A DNA stretch of 64,000 bases. Source: Branchiostoma floridae. Its lineage: Eukaryota > Chordata > Leptocardii > Amphioxiformes > Branchiostomatidae. Below are positions 12,009 through 24,346 of this stretch, in pieces (the stretch's first letter is position 1; each line of letters starts with the position of its first letter). The notes under the pieces are model-generated. The model ran no database searches and was not told the origin of the DNA. It saw nothing but the letters and a program-made list of their open reading frames with translations. The DNA is taken from positions 18,074,018 to 18,138,017 of the forward strand of contig NC_049996.1 of assembly GCF_000003815.2 (NCBI RefSeq), written 5' to 3'. Position numbers and translations under genes: made by a program.

Positions 12009-15000
12009 ATGGCCAACAACTCTCAGGTAAGTGGTCTTGGTTACCCTCTGTATATGTGGCTTTGGAGTACATAGCTATAAGTAGCGATTTTGAGATGGAT
12101 TCAGTGAGTTGTTTGTACGGGGTGATGGAAAACAAAAAGGGCACTTAAAGGGCTGAGAAAACTAAACAGTATTCAACAAAAGCAATATGTCAGCTGTGAT
12201 ATCAAATGTAAGTTGTGTTCATATATGTCTTGAATTTTGAAAAAAAAAACTTAAAACATAAACGTAGATGAGCTCTGTAAGTCAAAACCCATCCGTGGCC
12301 CCCAGCTAAAGAATGGCTCGCGAACGCGTTTCTCACATCTGGTTTCAATTAGTGCATGTCAACAACGAATTCCGGCACGTTTGTAGTCAAATACGTTATG
12401 GGGGGGGGGGGGGGGGCGTAGTAGGGATAAAGGGGAAGTTTCATTAAGCAGAGGGTAATGGCGGAATATCAAGATCGTGGTAACGGTCATGTTGAACGAT
12501 CACCATCGGTTTAGGGTTAGGGTTAGGGTTAGGGTTTTAGGGTTAGGGTTAGGGTTTTAGGGTTAGGGTTAGGGTTTTAGGGTTAGGGTTAGGGTTTTAG
12601 GGTTAGGGTTAGGGTTTTAGGGTTAGGGTTAGGGTTTTAGGGTTAGGGTTAGGGTTTTAGGGTTAGGGTTAGGGTTTTAGGGTTAGGGTTAGGGTTTTAG
12701 GGTTAGGGTTAGGGTTTTAGGGTTAGGGTTAGGGTTTTAGGGTTAGGGTTAGGGTTTTAGGGTTAGGGTTAGGGTTTTAGGGTTAGGGTTAGGGTTTTAG
12801 GGTTAGGGTTAGGGTTTTAGGGTTAGGGTTAGGGTTTTAGGGTTAGGGTTAGGGNNNNNNNNNNNNNNNNNNNNNNNNNNNNNNNNNNNNNNNNNNNNNN
12901 NNNNNNNNNNNNNNNNNNNNNNNNNNNNNNNNNNNNNNNNNNNNNNNNNNNNNNAATGTATATCCTTCCAATCATGTGGAAAAAGAAGCCATGTTTAACT
13001 TTTATTCAAAGAGGTATTTATCGTAACATAATCTCACGAGAGTAACGACTAATTATGTGATGTAAAATTTGCTATGAATTTATTTCACATTGACGCAATG
13101 TGTTAATAGTTTTAACAATGTTTTCCTTCCCTCAAATGTACTATAATTTTATTACGTGATGTATTTTCAAGTTTGTCAGTTAACATACACGGGCACTTTA
13201 AGGCCTGTGACAATTTTGGTCGAACATGAAATTCGAACCACTGCGTGACCTTAGGTAACCCCGCCGGGCCGGAGTGTTTTTAGAACGGTCCAATGTCAGT
13301 ATCTAATGTTACATTGCGAAAACAGGAACTTACGATGTATGGGTTACACTAACTACTTTTTAAGACTTATTAATGTTGAGTGTTAAAGATATTGATCTAG
13401 TATTTATCAAATATCCACATAACTAGAAGCGGTTAACAAAAGGGCACCCCCGCGAGAGCTGCAAGTGGTACAGTCCGAACATGTGTTCCAACCTCCCGGG
13501 GTGTGGAGTGGCAGGAAAACAGCGAGGCGCTCATACTTCAAGGAAACAGCAAAATAATGCTATAAATCGATATTTCTAGCCCAAAATGATTGTATGGCAG
13601 TTGACTGATGCCTTATAAGGCTAACTGCTTGCGAAATTTCGCATTGCTACAACAGCGATTTAACAGATACAGACATAAAACATTCATATTTTACCATCGG
13701 TTTATGTTACGTACAGTCAAACATGTCTTTGGACGCAGTTCTTGTAGGGTAAGTAGTGTTTCGTCGGCCCCTGCCCACATCAGGGCACCAGTTTTATTAC
13801 GAGTTTTGTGCAGATTTTGGTTCATTAAGCCTCAGACCTTCGGAAATCAAGCGGGTCTTCTTGCAATATCTTTTATTTCCGTGGCTGTATTGATATTTGT
13901 ACGAAAAATACCCAAAAATTGTCAAAAAATTCTGTTTTTGCCCCAAAATGAAGCCTTACCTAGGTATAGCGGCAAGATCCCCAGGCATATTAGATATCAC
14001 AGAGATATGATCTATTACTCCAGAAAATATGACTCAGTTAGACAATCATTTCATAGTGGGCACAGACCCATTTTAATAGCATCCCTATTTTTTACCAAAA
14101 AATGGTTTTTTAAACCCAAAACAGTGAGGATCCACAATTTTCTTGTCATCATATTTTGAATATGGGTAAATTACGTTAACTGGCCAAAAATTGTTGAAAA
14201 CAGATGGTTACATTAAAAGTTATGGCCATATAACTGCTCGACTGAGAATCTACAGGTGTCACAGGCCTTAAACTGCCTGTGTAAATGTGAAGAACAGAAA
14301 GCTTCACCTCTATATTAGCATTGTTGTGTTGAAAGTTGTTTCTTTCTTGACTTCAGCTGTGTTTTTCAGCACACGGTGGCGTTGCAGTTCCTATGGCTTG
14401 ATATGTTTGTATTTTCAATAAATTTTATATTAATATCAGTCGTGTTTCTTTGCGTCCTTCGTGTTGTTTCTTGTAGACAGTCCAGTTTAAGAAATTGTTA
14501 TTAGAACTGCGCAATGATGCAAACTACGGGATGGAAAACCTGGTTTTGCTGAGCCAAATGAGTGGCAACTTTTAAGGCTATATAGAAAAGTTACAACAAA
14601 GGAAAACAACTTAAGAGATAAGTGATCACCTGTAGATTAGGATATCATTACGTTGTTATAATAGCTCGAATTAATCAGTAGAATTTCGTAGGTAAAGGTG
14701 AATACCATTATAGATAAATGAATATCAATGGCGAATATTAGGGGTGGGTACTGGTATACGTACATCGTTACTGGCCGAAGACCGCCAGCAGTGGAAAGCC
14801 CTTGTGAACAGTCTGCTTCTACGGCCGCGGCCACCGGACTGAGTGAGTGACTTGGCATGCATATCCATAACAAACGATCTTAATGAAAAGACCGTTGGCT
14901 TAATATAACTTTAGATCTATCATCAATCAAGTTAACATTGGCATCAACACACTTTAAGGTCTATAGTACACTTTAGTATTGATACTAAATACTTAATGAT

Positions 15001-18000
15001 TCAGATCAAATTTGGACAAATGTATGGCTTAAACTTACAAGTAAAGCAGAATCAATAATAATAATGTCAAGAGTTCTAAAACAGATTAAAAGTCTCATCA
15101 TCAGCAAGTTGTACTGTAAAGGTCAAAGTAGTGTAGCCTGAAATCCAACCGTGTTGTGCTTGGGTCGCTCCCCAGTGGCAGGAGCAGAGCGACCAAAGCA
15201 CAACACGGCTGGATTCCAGGCTAAAAGTAGTGTGGTGTTGGTGATTGAAATGGCACAACCAAAGGGACAGCAACATATAGACACAGACGCATAGGAGCTG
15301 ATATAAGTTCTTTAATTATATATAGTGTTGTGGTGTGTAATTCATTACTATCACTAAGGCATAACTCAGTTATAAATGCAGAAATGTGCCTGTTAAGTAC
15401 ATATGCAAATTAGGACGTTACATGTACAGCCAAATGCATGTGTTGGTATCATAAGGGATAAAAAAGTTTTTCATAAAATTATAATTTTCACGAGAGACAA
15501 ACTCGTCCAGCTAACAAACGTTGTTGTTTCGTAATTGTAATTAATCTGATTACTTATTGATCAGTTAAAGTTATAATCGTTTCACCTCTGACGCTCCTCC
15601 CATAATGCATGTCGTGAAAACTTTTATTTTGTCTTCAAAGATATGTACTAGAAAAAAATCGTAAAAACTTCCAAAGTGTCGAGACAGGTTCAAATGAATA
15701 AGTTTGTAGACATCCAATAAATATATACCTTGGGTAAGAATCTTATAGAAAACTTCTTTTCAAATTTATAAGAAAAGTGTGAACGCTCGCAAACCACAAA
15801 CGTCGTCAGCACGGAAAGCCCGGGGTATTTATAGGTTTGTTTTGCAAACCATTATTATCCGACGTGTTCGCAAACCCCACAGAAACGATCGACATATGGA
15901 AACTAAAAGATGGCAATTCACGCCCAACGTTTCGGACAATGCTGATTCCCATTGAACACCAGTACACTTGCCGTGTGAGACGCTATTGCATGTAATCGCT
16001 GGGTTTCCCGCGGAAAACAAGTCCGAAACGCGTGGGGCGAGCGTTGTTATTTTTGAGGGGGGCCTTTTCCCCTGATAAGATGATGGCGGTCCGGGCATGT
16101 TGAAGTTTGTTTGGAAAAAAAGAACCCAAACAAAACAAATTTGGCACATTTGGCATACACACAAAAAACAAAAACAAAAATAGATAAACAACTAACAAAA
16201 TTTAGGCCCTTTTGCACCCCTATTTGACAATCACAGTTGGTATGGTCCGGTTCAGTTCCTGCAGTGCTGTTGTCGTGGGTGGACGTGCCGGATATATTTT
16301 TGGCAGTTTGGACAACTTTTCGGTGAAATTTCAAACTTCTTTTCCACAAGTTACTTCATGGAATGCCTGCGGCGACCGTCGGGATATTCCAGTGGTGGAT
16401 TTATTCTGTTTTGTGACGTTTCGAGGAGGAAGCGAGGATTTCTGGACCTATTTTGGACCGAACCTGACAACAAAAATATGGCGAGACTGCATGTTGGACA
16501 GACGGCGTGGTGGGCAGATTAACTCATACAAGGTAAAACTACAAACTATAGCTTTCAAAATGACGTTCCAACGACTTGGTAGAACATGGCAAGTTATTTG
16601 CTGTTGAAATTTCGTGAATACTGAGCGGTTATTTCATTTTTGCTATTGGGCCTTAAAAAATGTCCAATTCTTCCCTGTTTTGTTGAGTAGTTTGCTTTTT
16701 ATCTGTGCTAAGACAAGGTCACATGTATTTAACATATCGTGTGAGAATCACATGAAGTATGAGTTGATATTTCTGACAAAAACTGAAACAAAAAGTCATT
16801 TTTTTTATCTCCACGTGCGTTGCCGGACTCCACGACCACCTGTTTGAACGCGCACGTGGGCGCCATAATTACGTTAACTCGGCTCAGTTCTTCCCGCCAA
16901 AATGTGGAGCTGTTCACAAAGGTTGGGCGGAAACTTGTGGCACGTCTTGTGGATTTAAACAGCGGTTCTTGTTGCTTTAGACCAAGAAAAGTATCTTTAT
17001 TTTTGTGCAAGTGTTAAAGCGTCGGGGGAAGTTTAGAAATGACATGCTAAAAGAGACTGTTTTAAGTTTTCTTTTTTCCCTCGGACGGTTGCCGAGTGGA
17101 ACAGACTGCCGGGGCACACTGCCCAGGCCCCGTCAGTCGAGGCCTTTAAGGCCGGTTTGGCTGCCTTGCCCTAGTCCGCAAGCCACCCCCCCCCCCTCAG
17201 CGACGCCCCAGCAGGGGTTTTTAGAGGGTACACAAGACGAAGACGAAGACATGCGGCCTGACGGTAGAAAGTTGCCATTACATGGTAAAACAACAAACTA
17301 TTTCGTCATGATGTTGCACGACTGGTTAGGGCTTTTGGAAATAAATTTGGAATTATTTTGAGTCATTTTTCACACAGAAAAGAAGCTCGGAACTCTTTTG
17401 AAGGCCGAAAAACAAGCCTTTTGACGTGGCATTTCTAAATACTAAGTTACCTATTATTTCTGCGTAGTAATTGGCTCATCCATATGAAGCTATGGGGAAG
17501 TGCCTGGAGTCGCGCGAAGATGTGATTCGTATAACCTTTTCAAATTCTTTTTCTTACGTACGGGGTGGGTGGGTGGGTGAGAAAACACTAATAAAACCTC
17601 CCTACTATCTCTCTTTTCATCTTCCATCAATTCCTGCTTACCCCAATGTTAAGTCTTCGCCCGACTACCAGGCGGTGCGGATGAGTCCGTTCTTCTTACA
17701 GTACACAGTCTATCTTGCCCTTATAAAGGGGTTGGGTCTTCGCCTAATATAGGCATCGCCAATCACAACGCAGGAAAGATAGTTACCTATTCTTTCTGCG
17801 TAGTAATTGGCTCATCCATATGAAGCTATGGGGAAGTGCCTTCCGTCGCGCCCCTTTTGTATCCTTCGTACCATTTCTTCCTACTACTATCATTTCGGTT
17901 ACCTAAACTCTCCACTCAATCAACTGAATCAAGTATTCGTGTTCATCTGTATGTGGGCCGGCTACACGACCACCTGAACGAACGCACACGTGGGCCTCTT

Positions 18001-20581
18001 CCTGCCTAAATGTCCCATGAAAGGCGTGCGGAAAAATGCGTTTTTCATACACGTAACTAAGGCTTTATTTTGAGTTGAGGTGTGTTTATATTTGTAGCGC
18101 CAGGAAGAACAGTTTTTGGCACACAATGTGCTTTTGTTGTAATGTAGTTTAGTTACCTGATGATACCTGATTATTGCTAGATGAATCCTCAGAGGTTTTG
18201 CTGGTTGTGATGACACCCTCCTGTCACTCAAAGTACTTCTTCCTGGGGCACAGCACAAATCCAACCCTATTTTAAAGCTGTTCACTGATTCTGACAGTTA
18301 TAATGTACATGTAGTTCTAATGTGTGTGTGTGTCAGTTCCACAGTCACTTATTTTCTGTATGATTCCAGAAATAGCTGTTTAGATCCCAGGCCGATATGA
18401 TACTGTAATTCCTGATTTTTTCAATATACTGTTATGTTCACAGTTTGTTTGTTTTATTGCGATCTCCATTAGTGTAGATCATAAAATCATGCCACTACTC
18501 TTCCTGGAGTCAACGGTGACGACTGTAACGTGAACTTATCATTACTGATAACAAATAAGTCACAGACTTTTTTGATGCGCACTTTCCGCGACAGTGAACA
18601 TTTAGTTTCGAGAACAAGTTAAATTTTCTCAGACCATGAAAGTTTGGTACCGATGAATTACAGTATTACAGCACAAAGCTATTAAGCAAAATTGGAAACG
18701 AATGGAATGTAATTGATATATAACTGTAACTTATACTTGGTTGTACATGTTACTGATTGCCAATTTTTTACTGTTACAGCAGTGGAAGGACAGTCCTAAG
18801 AGGTGAGTGTTTCAAAGTATTAGTTTTACCTGAATTTACCTGAACCTCAGAGACTGTGGTACCCCCGCGGTCAGGAGCTGGAAGGCGGATGGCCCACTGT
18901 CGCTCCTCCGTCAAGTACGGCTTCGATGTGTTTGTCTATCTTGTTTTTGAAGCAGTTCAGTGTTCTGGATTACAACATCCACCAAGGAGGTTGAAAAAGA
19001 ATAGGAGCCAAGGAGGTACAAGCAGTTGATTGTTTTAGGAGACATTTGCTGTGAAACACTTGAATTTAAAGGATAGTTCCCAACTTTCCTATTGGGTCTG
19101 ACAACACCTCTTTATGGGAATGACACCTTTTTTGTTTGCTATATTGTCAGATTTCTGACTGTAAAAATGCCTGAGGAATTAGTTTTCCTGTTTTCAGTAT
19201 CACAGGTGAGTTTCATGAGTTGATGACCAATGCCTGTACTTTAAGGTGGCTGAGTGTATTGTTACAGACTGTTGTTTATTTCTGTAGTTAGGATTCTTGC
19301 CAGTGTCTGATGCAGTAGTGAGGAGTCCTGTCCTGATGACCTGACTTCAAGATGCTACTTTAGAAGATGCTGAAGACTCACTACAGGTAACACATTGAAT
19401 TTCCTTCCTTTCTCTCTAAGACGACAGATCATGGTAGCAAAATTTGAAGATTGAAATTTCTTCCTTATAAAACATATCATAGACTATAGTTTTAGTAGTA
19501 ATAGTAATCATGATACACATGTAGTAGAATGCTAAACTTTCATCCAACACAAATTAAGGCATGCACTGAACGTCTTCAACGACCACTTCATAATGGCCTT
19601 GTTCAGGCTCGATACTGATGACCAGTAACTTCAGAACGTAAACTCACGTCAGTTAAAACCATGCCATCTTACTAACATGTGATCTAGAGGATTGTGATGT
19701 CAACAATCGGTGAAACAGGTGTGACAATTGTGCTGTATGTCCTCTTCACTCCTTAGTCTGTTGCAGAGGGCTGTCCAACACGGCAATCGCTGCTGACCCC
19801 AGACTCCTGTCCAGACCTGGGGATGTCAATGTGGAGTCGAGAGAAAAGTTCCTTCCCAACAAGACGCATTTAGAACAGGTAAGTGGCTCATGTTCAGTTC
19901 ATTTCATCTTCTCGTGGCATTGATTTTCAAATTTTACTGTAAACGGATTCGTTTAGATTTATCTAGTATGGCCGTAGTCAAGGTAAGTCTCTGCTGCTTG
20001 ACTGTAGTTCAACTTGTAGTTACCTGTTTCTCACGGTTTCAATGTGTGTAGATCAGTGAATTCATTTGTGTGTAAGATAGTTTTTCTTGTAGTCTTGCTT
20101 GAGTGTTTATCATTCCATAGCCATTTATGCCCTTTGTCGAACAGTATTGACCATAGTAAAACCCTTAAATTAACCTCATGATGAGTAACATCTTTGGCTA
20201 TGGCTAAACAGAATGATTTGAGAATGACAGTCTCTGCCACATAAAGTAGATCTGTATGGTGTGTGGCAATAGAAAACTTTTTTTCTTGTTATTTTTTAAA
20301 AAGTTACGGCATATGCATGTCTGTACTCATTTTGCAGCTGCTTTGTACCATTTACAGTACGATCCAAAACTTCTATTGGATGAAAATGGATGCATGTGTC
20401 ATGCTAACCCTTGTTTGTGATGTGTGACTAATATGCTGTTCATTTGCTCTGTCGGAAGTTCATCTTTGTGTATTTCTGGAGCTGAGAGTTAGTCAGTAAT
20501 CATTCCTTCCCCCTCTCTCTCTCCTGCACGCAGCCACCACCATCTGCAGCTGGGGCTTTTGTGCGAGGTGTGGACTTCTGA
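12009..20581 (+). CDS. Candidate four-exon gene for a 66-residue protein
   Basis: Hand-spliced from four exons: 12009-12026 (ATG with an in-frame stop upstream, donor CAG/GTAAGT), 18780-18802 (acceptor TTACAG, donor AG/GTGAGT), 19767-19878 (acceptor TTGCAG, donor CAG/GTAAGT) and 20534-20581 (acceptor CACGCAG, ends TGA). Intron phases are 0, 2 and 0 and agree at every junction. The 112-base third exon is open in only the required frame. The product starts MANNSQQWKDSPKR, contains ADPRLLSRPGDVN and ends GAFVRGVDF. I do not recognise it and see no signal peptide or membrane segment. An exon-like segment with splice sites (about 19287-19386) contains stops in all frames and may be an untranslated or alternative exon. 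Two exons are very short, so a non-coding spliced RNA remains possible. Confidence 0.4.
12400..12417. repeat. Poly-G tract
   Basis: A run of about 18 G between GTTATG and CGTAG, 94 bases before the telomeric array. Confidence 0.9.
12511..12854. repeat. Interstitial telomeric array with 20-bp higher-order unit
   Basis: After an initial short run of plain TTAGGG repeats, the array settles into a strict 20-base unit, TTAGGG TTAGGG TTTTAGGG. It repeats about 16 times with no visible change and runs into a 100-N gap. Ordinary sequence resumes after the gap, so this is interstitial unless the scaffold is misjoined. Confidence 0.95.
12855..12954. other. Assembly gap, 100 N
   Basis: Gap that interrupts the telomeric array; the true array length is unknown. 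Confidence 0.99.
13188..14281. mobile_element. TIR element, non-autonomous, 1.1 kb
   Basis: The left end CACGGGCACTTTAAGGCCTG matches the inverted right end CACAGGCAGTTTAAGGCCTG, with TGACA following in both. Both ends are bordered by TA (13186-13187 and 14282-14283), a possible 2-bp target duplication. A 183-residue ORF inside (13608-14159) shows no transposase features and is probably chance. Confidence 0.6.
14284..15124. other. Intergenic, nothing recognised
   Basis: AT-rich sequence without supported genes or clear repeats. Confidence 0.4.
15134..15223. mobile_element. TAGCCTG hairpin element, copy 1 (90 bp)
   Basis: The sequence starts TAGCCTGAAATCCAACCGTG and ends CACGGCTGGATTCCAGGCTA, so almost the whole element folds into one hairpin. 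It is flanked by a perfect 9-bp direct repeat AAAGTAGTG at 15125-15133 and 15224-15232. There is no coding capacity. The 9-bp duplication fits Mutator-like or Merlin-like transposition; the superfamily is not determined. Confidence 0.8.
15233..17087. other. Mostly unassigned; one possible exon-like segment
   Basis: A plus-strand frame at 16212-16607 (131 residues) has no recognised domain. AAG/GTAAAA near 16531 could be a splice donor, but nothing links it to another exon. Confidence 0.3.
17088..17252 (+). mobile_element. 3' stub of a LINE (reverse-transcriptase C-terminus)
   Basis: In the frame starting at 17088 the sequence reads VAEWNRLPGHTAQAPSVEAF then KAGLAALP and a TAG stop at 17172-17174. 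The WNxLP ... SVxxFK pattern is the usual end of CR1/jockey-type ORF2 proteins. It is followed by a C-rich spacer and a (GACGAA)n-type tail near 17240. The insertion is 5'-truncated to a few dozen codons. Confidence 0.75.
17449..17854. repeat. Direct repeat pair, ~70 bp, 336 bp apart
   Basis: AGTTACCTATT followed by GCGTAGTAATTGGCTCATCC and GAAGCTATGGGGAAGTGCC occurs at about 17449 and again at about 17782. Another loose pair (ACGACCACCTG..GAACG..CACGTGGGC) lies near 16835 and 17968. Origin unknown. Confidence 0.7.
17860..18770. other. Intronic or intergenic, nothing recognised
   Basis: No supported gene. It lies within the long first intron of the candidate small-protein gene. Confidence 0.4.
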
Positions 20582-21259
20582 ACCGCTCGCGGACACGTCA
20601 GCCACTGCCTGGACTCGGAAGGGCAACTGCAGAAGTCAAGGTCGTCATCCACTGCGATGGACAAACATCGTCGTCTCGTATGAATGCAGACAGTTTTCAG
20701 CAATTGTACCTGGATTTGTGGAACAAAGTAACTGAATATTTTTTGGTGTGGATTGACTGTTGACTTCGTTATTGCAGTAATTTTGGATGATAGATGAAAC
20801 AGTTTATTCTCTATTCTCTTCTGGCTAAGATCGGATCCTTAATATTTTGTAACATTCGACTGGCACTTAAATGATTGGTATAGAGATTGCAATATTTGAA
20901 GAATTTTTTGTGAAACTGTTAGTAATAAGCATTTTGTTGCAATTTTGGACATGATGATAGATGTTATGTGTAAGGATAGATTTAGTGGGATAGTAGGGTT
21001 GCTTCCGCAAGTAACCGTGAAACATTGTTATTCTCTAGAATGGCCGGGAAGCAATGATTACCACCAGAACAGCAGGTCGAGCACCCCTGTAGTGAATTAG
21101 CTTTGGAACTCGTCGGCCCTACTGTACTCGGGGGACCGACGGAGATAGTTAACCTAAGAGGTTGTATGTCAAGGGAACATGTGTTATAGAGGTCACGGTA
21201 CCTGTCACTTGTACTTAAGAAGCTGCGGCGGTAGCACTTGGGAAAGCCCCTAGCGTTCC

Positions 21260-21469
21260 TTGTTTGTTTTGGATATCAACTACTTGTCGAACACTGCTCA
21301 TGCTCAAAAGACGTTGACTGATATTATTGATTATTGCGAGGACCAATTTGGGGAAGTCCCGTATCCCACATTTACCGGTTTCAAAGGACACGAACCCATC
21401 ACCAATTATCCAAAGGTGGGGGCCAAATTCACTATTAATGGGATTTTTATTAGAGGAAAAGCGAGTTAA
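21260..21469 (+). CDS. Small unassigned ORF, 69 codons
   Basis: The frame contains DIIDYCEDQFGEVPYPTF and looks protein-like in composition, but no domain is recognised. It has no splice signals that would join it to a gene. It may be a decayed coding fragment inside the repeat array. Confidence 0.2.
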   Translation: MFVLDINYLSNTAHAQKTLTDIIDYCEDQFGEVPYPTFTGFKGHEPITNYPKVGAKFTINGIFIRGKAS

Positions 21470-22460
21470 CCACGATTTCTGCTTCGAAATGTCCGTCAAA
21501 ACTGACAGTAAGAACTCAAAATGATAAATGAGAAATACCAAAACCGATTTATGTTGACCAATGGCCGATTGCATTTTATATCGTTTCGGACCAAATTTGG
21601 GTGGAGGCGGACACCAAAATCTAGGAAATAAAAGTTGGGAAACACTTAGCAAGAACAAGAGTTTTTGTGCCTAAGGGCCACCCACTGCCTCGCCTGAAGA
21701 ATCTGTCAGCGACTTGAGCGGTTCTGGAACTTTGTAGGAGTTCCATCCTGCTTTCCCTGGAGCTACCATACCGCAGAGACTTTCTGGAACTGTCGGTGAC
21801 GAACTGAATAAACCTCGGCGATCGAACATTTTGCGGGCCCCGGCCTTTCACTCGAGTCGACACAGCAGGTGGTGGCTCTAGAGACTTTGTCCTAGGGCCT
21901 CCGTGAGGACCGTCAGAGAGCAGACTACTCCTGGCTAACCTTACATATGGTTTGGTTCTGTTTTGGGTAAGATGGAGATCACTCAGATCACTGTCCAAAG
22001 ATCATATGGAAGTTGCTGTTTTTACAGTATTATTTCTGTGAAATTTGGGATAATTGATTGTATAACAGTTACTGTTTGCTGTTGGCTGGCTCGGATCAAG
22101 ATTGTGAATGTTGTCGTAAGCTGGCGCAATGTCTGAAGAATGTACACTTCTGTGGGAGTTAAATGAAAACTTGTTTTGTGAAACTGTTGGGAAATGATTT
22201 TCTGTGAAATTTTGGATCATAGTATACAAATGTAGTTCTCTTATAGCTGAGGTTGAGGTCACTTTTGTCACTGATAACGTACATGTCTCTGATGATTATA
22301 TTGAAGTTGAAGAGTCATTTTGTCAAACTGAAATAATTTATTGTGGATCATGATTGTAACTATTTGTTCTCCATGGGCCCTGATCAAGATTGCTTACTGT
22401 TATTCCTTTCTGTTGATTCCTAAGTGATGGATAAAGCGTGTAATGTCTAAAGACCATATT

Positions 22461-22682
22461 ATACGCCAAAAAGTTGTTACTCAAGCAACTGGATATGGTT
22501 TTGGAAACAGTCAGACGTTTCGGACAGAATCCACTATCCTTCGTCAGTGACACTGAAGTGATCTGGAAGAAACTGATCTTTTATACCCTAACTATGAATG
22601 AAGACAATTTCAGATGTCCAATCGGAGGCATTGTAGGACAAGTCAAGCTTAAGACAACTTGAGTAACTACTTTTTGGCGTAT
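22461..22682. mobile_element. 222-bp TIR MITE
   Basis: The left end ATACGCCAAAAAGTTGTTAC and the inverted right end ATACGCCAAAAAGTAGTTAC match over about 26 bases and continue ..TCAAG. The interior carries GACGTTTCGGACAGAATCC. The element interrupts the diverged repeat array. No clear target duplication was found. Confidence 0.75.
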
Positions 22683-24346
22683 CTTATTACCTGGATGTCT
22701 AACCTACATCGAGGTAAAGACGATATTGTCCTAACTTTCTGTTGTAAGCTGATGAGGAATGACACTGTTCTATTTCACAGCTTTAAATTTTGATGATAGT
22801 CTGATATATGGTAACTTTCTCATACTTCTTGCAAAGACGGAGTTTGGTTACTATGTTTACCATTTTAAATTGATAGGTTTAGAGATTCCAATGGTCATGT
22901 TGAAGTTGGGAAAGTATCATCTTGTTTGTGGAATTTTGCTGTAATTTTGGACGATTGATGGTAAATGTTGCTGTACGTTTTGCCTAAGATCCAGCTGAAG
23001 ATGCAACTACGTCCATTGAGGTAATAAGCAGATGCAACTGTTTTCAAATGGATTCTGATAGGCAATGTACATATTGAAGTTGATGAAGCATTGATTTGTG
23101 AATCGTTTGTCTGAAATATTCGTGTTATTTTGTATGATTGACAGTAAGTATTCAGTTCTTTGGAAGATTATCATTGTTTTTGAATGATTTGTAAATGATC
23201 AGATATGACATAAGTAATTCAGTCTGTTTGAGCCTGATCCTTTTTTTTGTAAAATGTTAGTCATTGATATTAAACCTTTGTTATTGTATCATTGCTGATA
23301 TTTATGCTATATTGATAGTATTGTATAACCGTACATGAGAAATGAAGTATATTTAATGTTAGCCTTTAGTTTGCAGACTGTAGTGTAAGCTGATTTTGTG
23401 TACAGAACCTGTGATCTTTGTTCAGATGATAGCATTGTATAATCTTACATCAGAAATGAAGTATTATTGTTAGCTTTCTAAACTATTAGGTAATTTTCTG
23501 TAACAGTGCGAGAAATTAAGCAGCAAAGTATCATGATTGCTTGCCGTTCTTGACTTTGTGTCCAGAACTTTTAAACACTGTGTAACTGTACTAGACTCTG
23601 ATATTTTGTCGCAACTTTTGTTCATACGAAAGCATTCTTATAATATTAATGGTAAACGAGAAATTGAGTAGCAAGAAAGTATTATTATTTGCCTTATGTA
23701 TTAGCTGATTTCATGCACCGAAACTGTTACTTGTGTGACACTGTTGTAGGTCGTACAGTTTGTGTAACTTTTTGGGCCTGACTTTTGACTGTATGATGTT
23801 CTATTGCTTGTTTGCAAAGATGCTACATGAAGAAGAAAAAAAGAACTTGGTTAAAAAGATCATAAATGAACTATGCTGGTAATAAGTATATTTACAGGAG
23901 TGAGTTGAATCCCACAGTTGTTCCAAGTTGTGTCCTTCTGCTGTAATATGAGAGTACGTGAAAAGGTGTGAAGATTTAAGACTTTTGTCAAGTCATCGAC
24001 CTGCCCTGAATAATGTCTACAGTGGTGGATAGTTTGTACAAGGATACTAGTTACTTGTTTACAAACTATACAACACTGCAGACTGTGGAAGGTTTTTGAC
24101 TTTGCGGAATTCTTATATTATCTTTAGACTGGATCACATTACATCATATTACAATGGATAAGAGCATAATTTAGAAGAATTGTGAGATTTTACTTACTCC
24201 TGTTTATGGACCAGCCTGGCTCATGTTCAAGTTTGCCGCGTGTCTTATTAACATCAAACACAACACTCTCCCTTCCCCCTCACTCATCACATCCATACCT
24301 CTCCCATCACATCCCTCACTCCTTCCATCCCCCAATCCTTCCCTCT

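Larger units (their letters stand above)
20770..23780 (+). repeat. Strongly diverged repeat array in the presumed 3' UTR
   Basis: The phrase AATTTTGGAY(N)ATTGAT with a preceding TTGTGAA recurs near 20777, 20940, 22041, 22208, 22338, 22932 and 23125. It is often preceded by TATTGAAGTTGAnGAAGCAT and followed by a CTGATCAAGATTG-like phrase. A second series, ATTGTATAA..ACATnAGAAATGAAGTAT, recurs near 23320, 23434, 23505 and 23635. Spacing is irregular. The array lies downstream of the candidate 66-residue ORF and ends before AATAAA near 24575. It is AT-rich and non-coding. Confidence 0.5.

Noticed and set aside
13608..14159. 183-residue ORF as a gene
   Set aside because: No domain, no splice context and no conservation signal; it lies inside a non-autonomous TIR element.
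20160..23060. Box C/D snoRNAs (TGATGA...CTGA pairs)
   Set aside because: Several TGATGA and CTGA words are present, but spacing, terminal stems and paired C'/D' boxes do not fit convincingly in this AT-rich repeat array.
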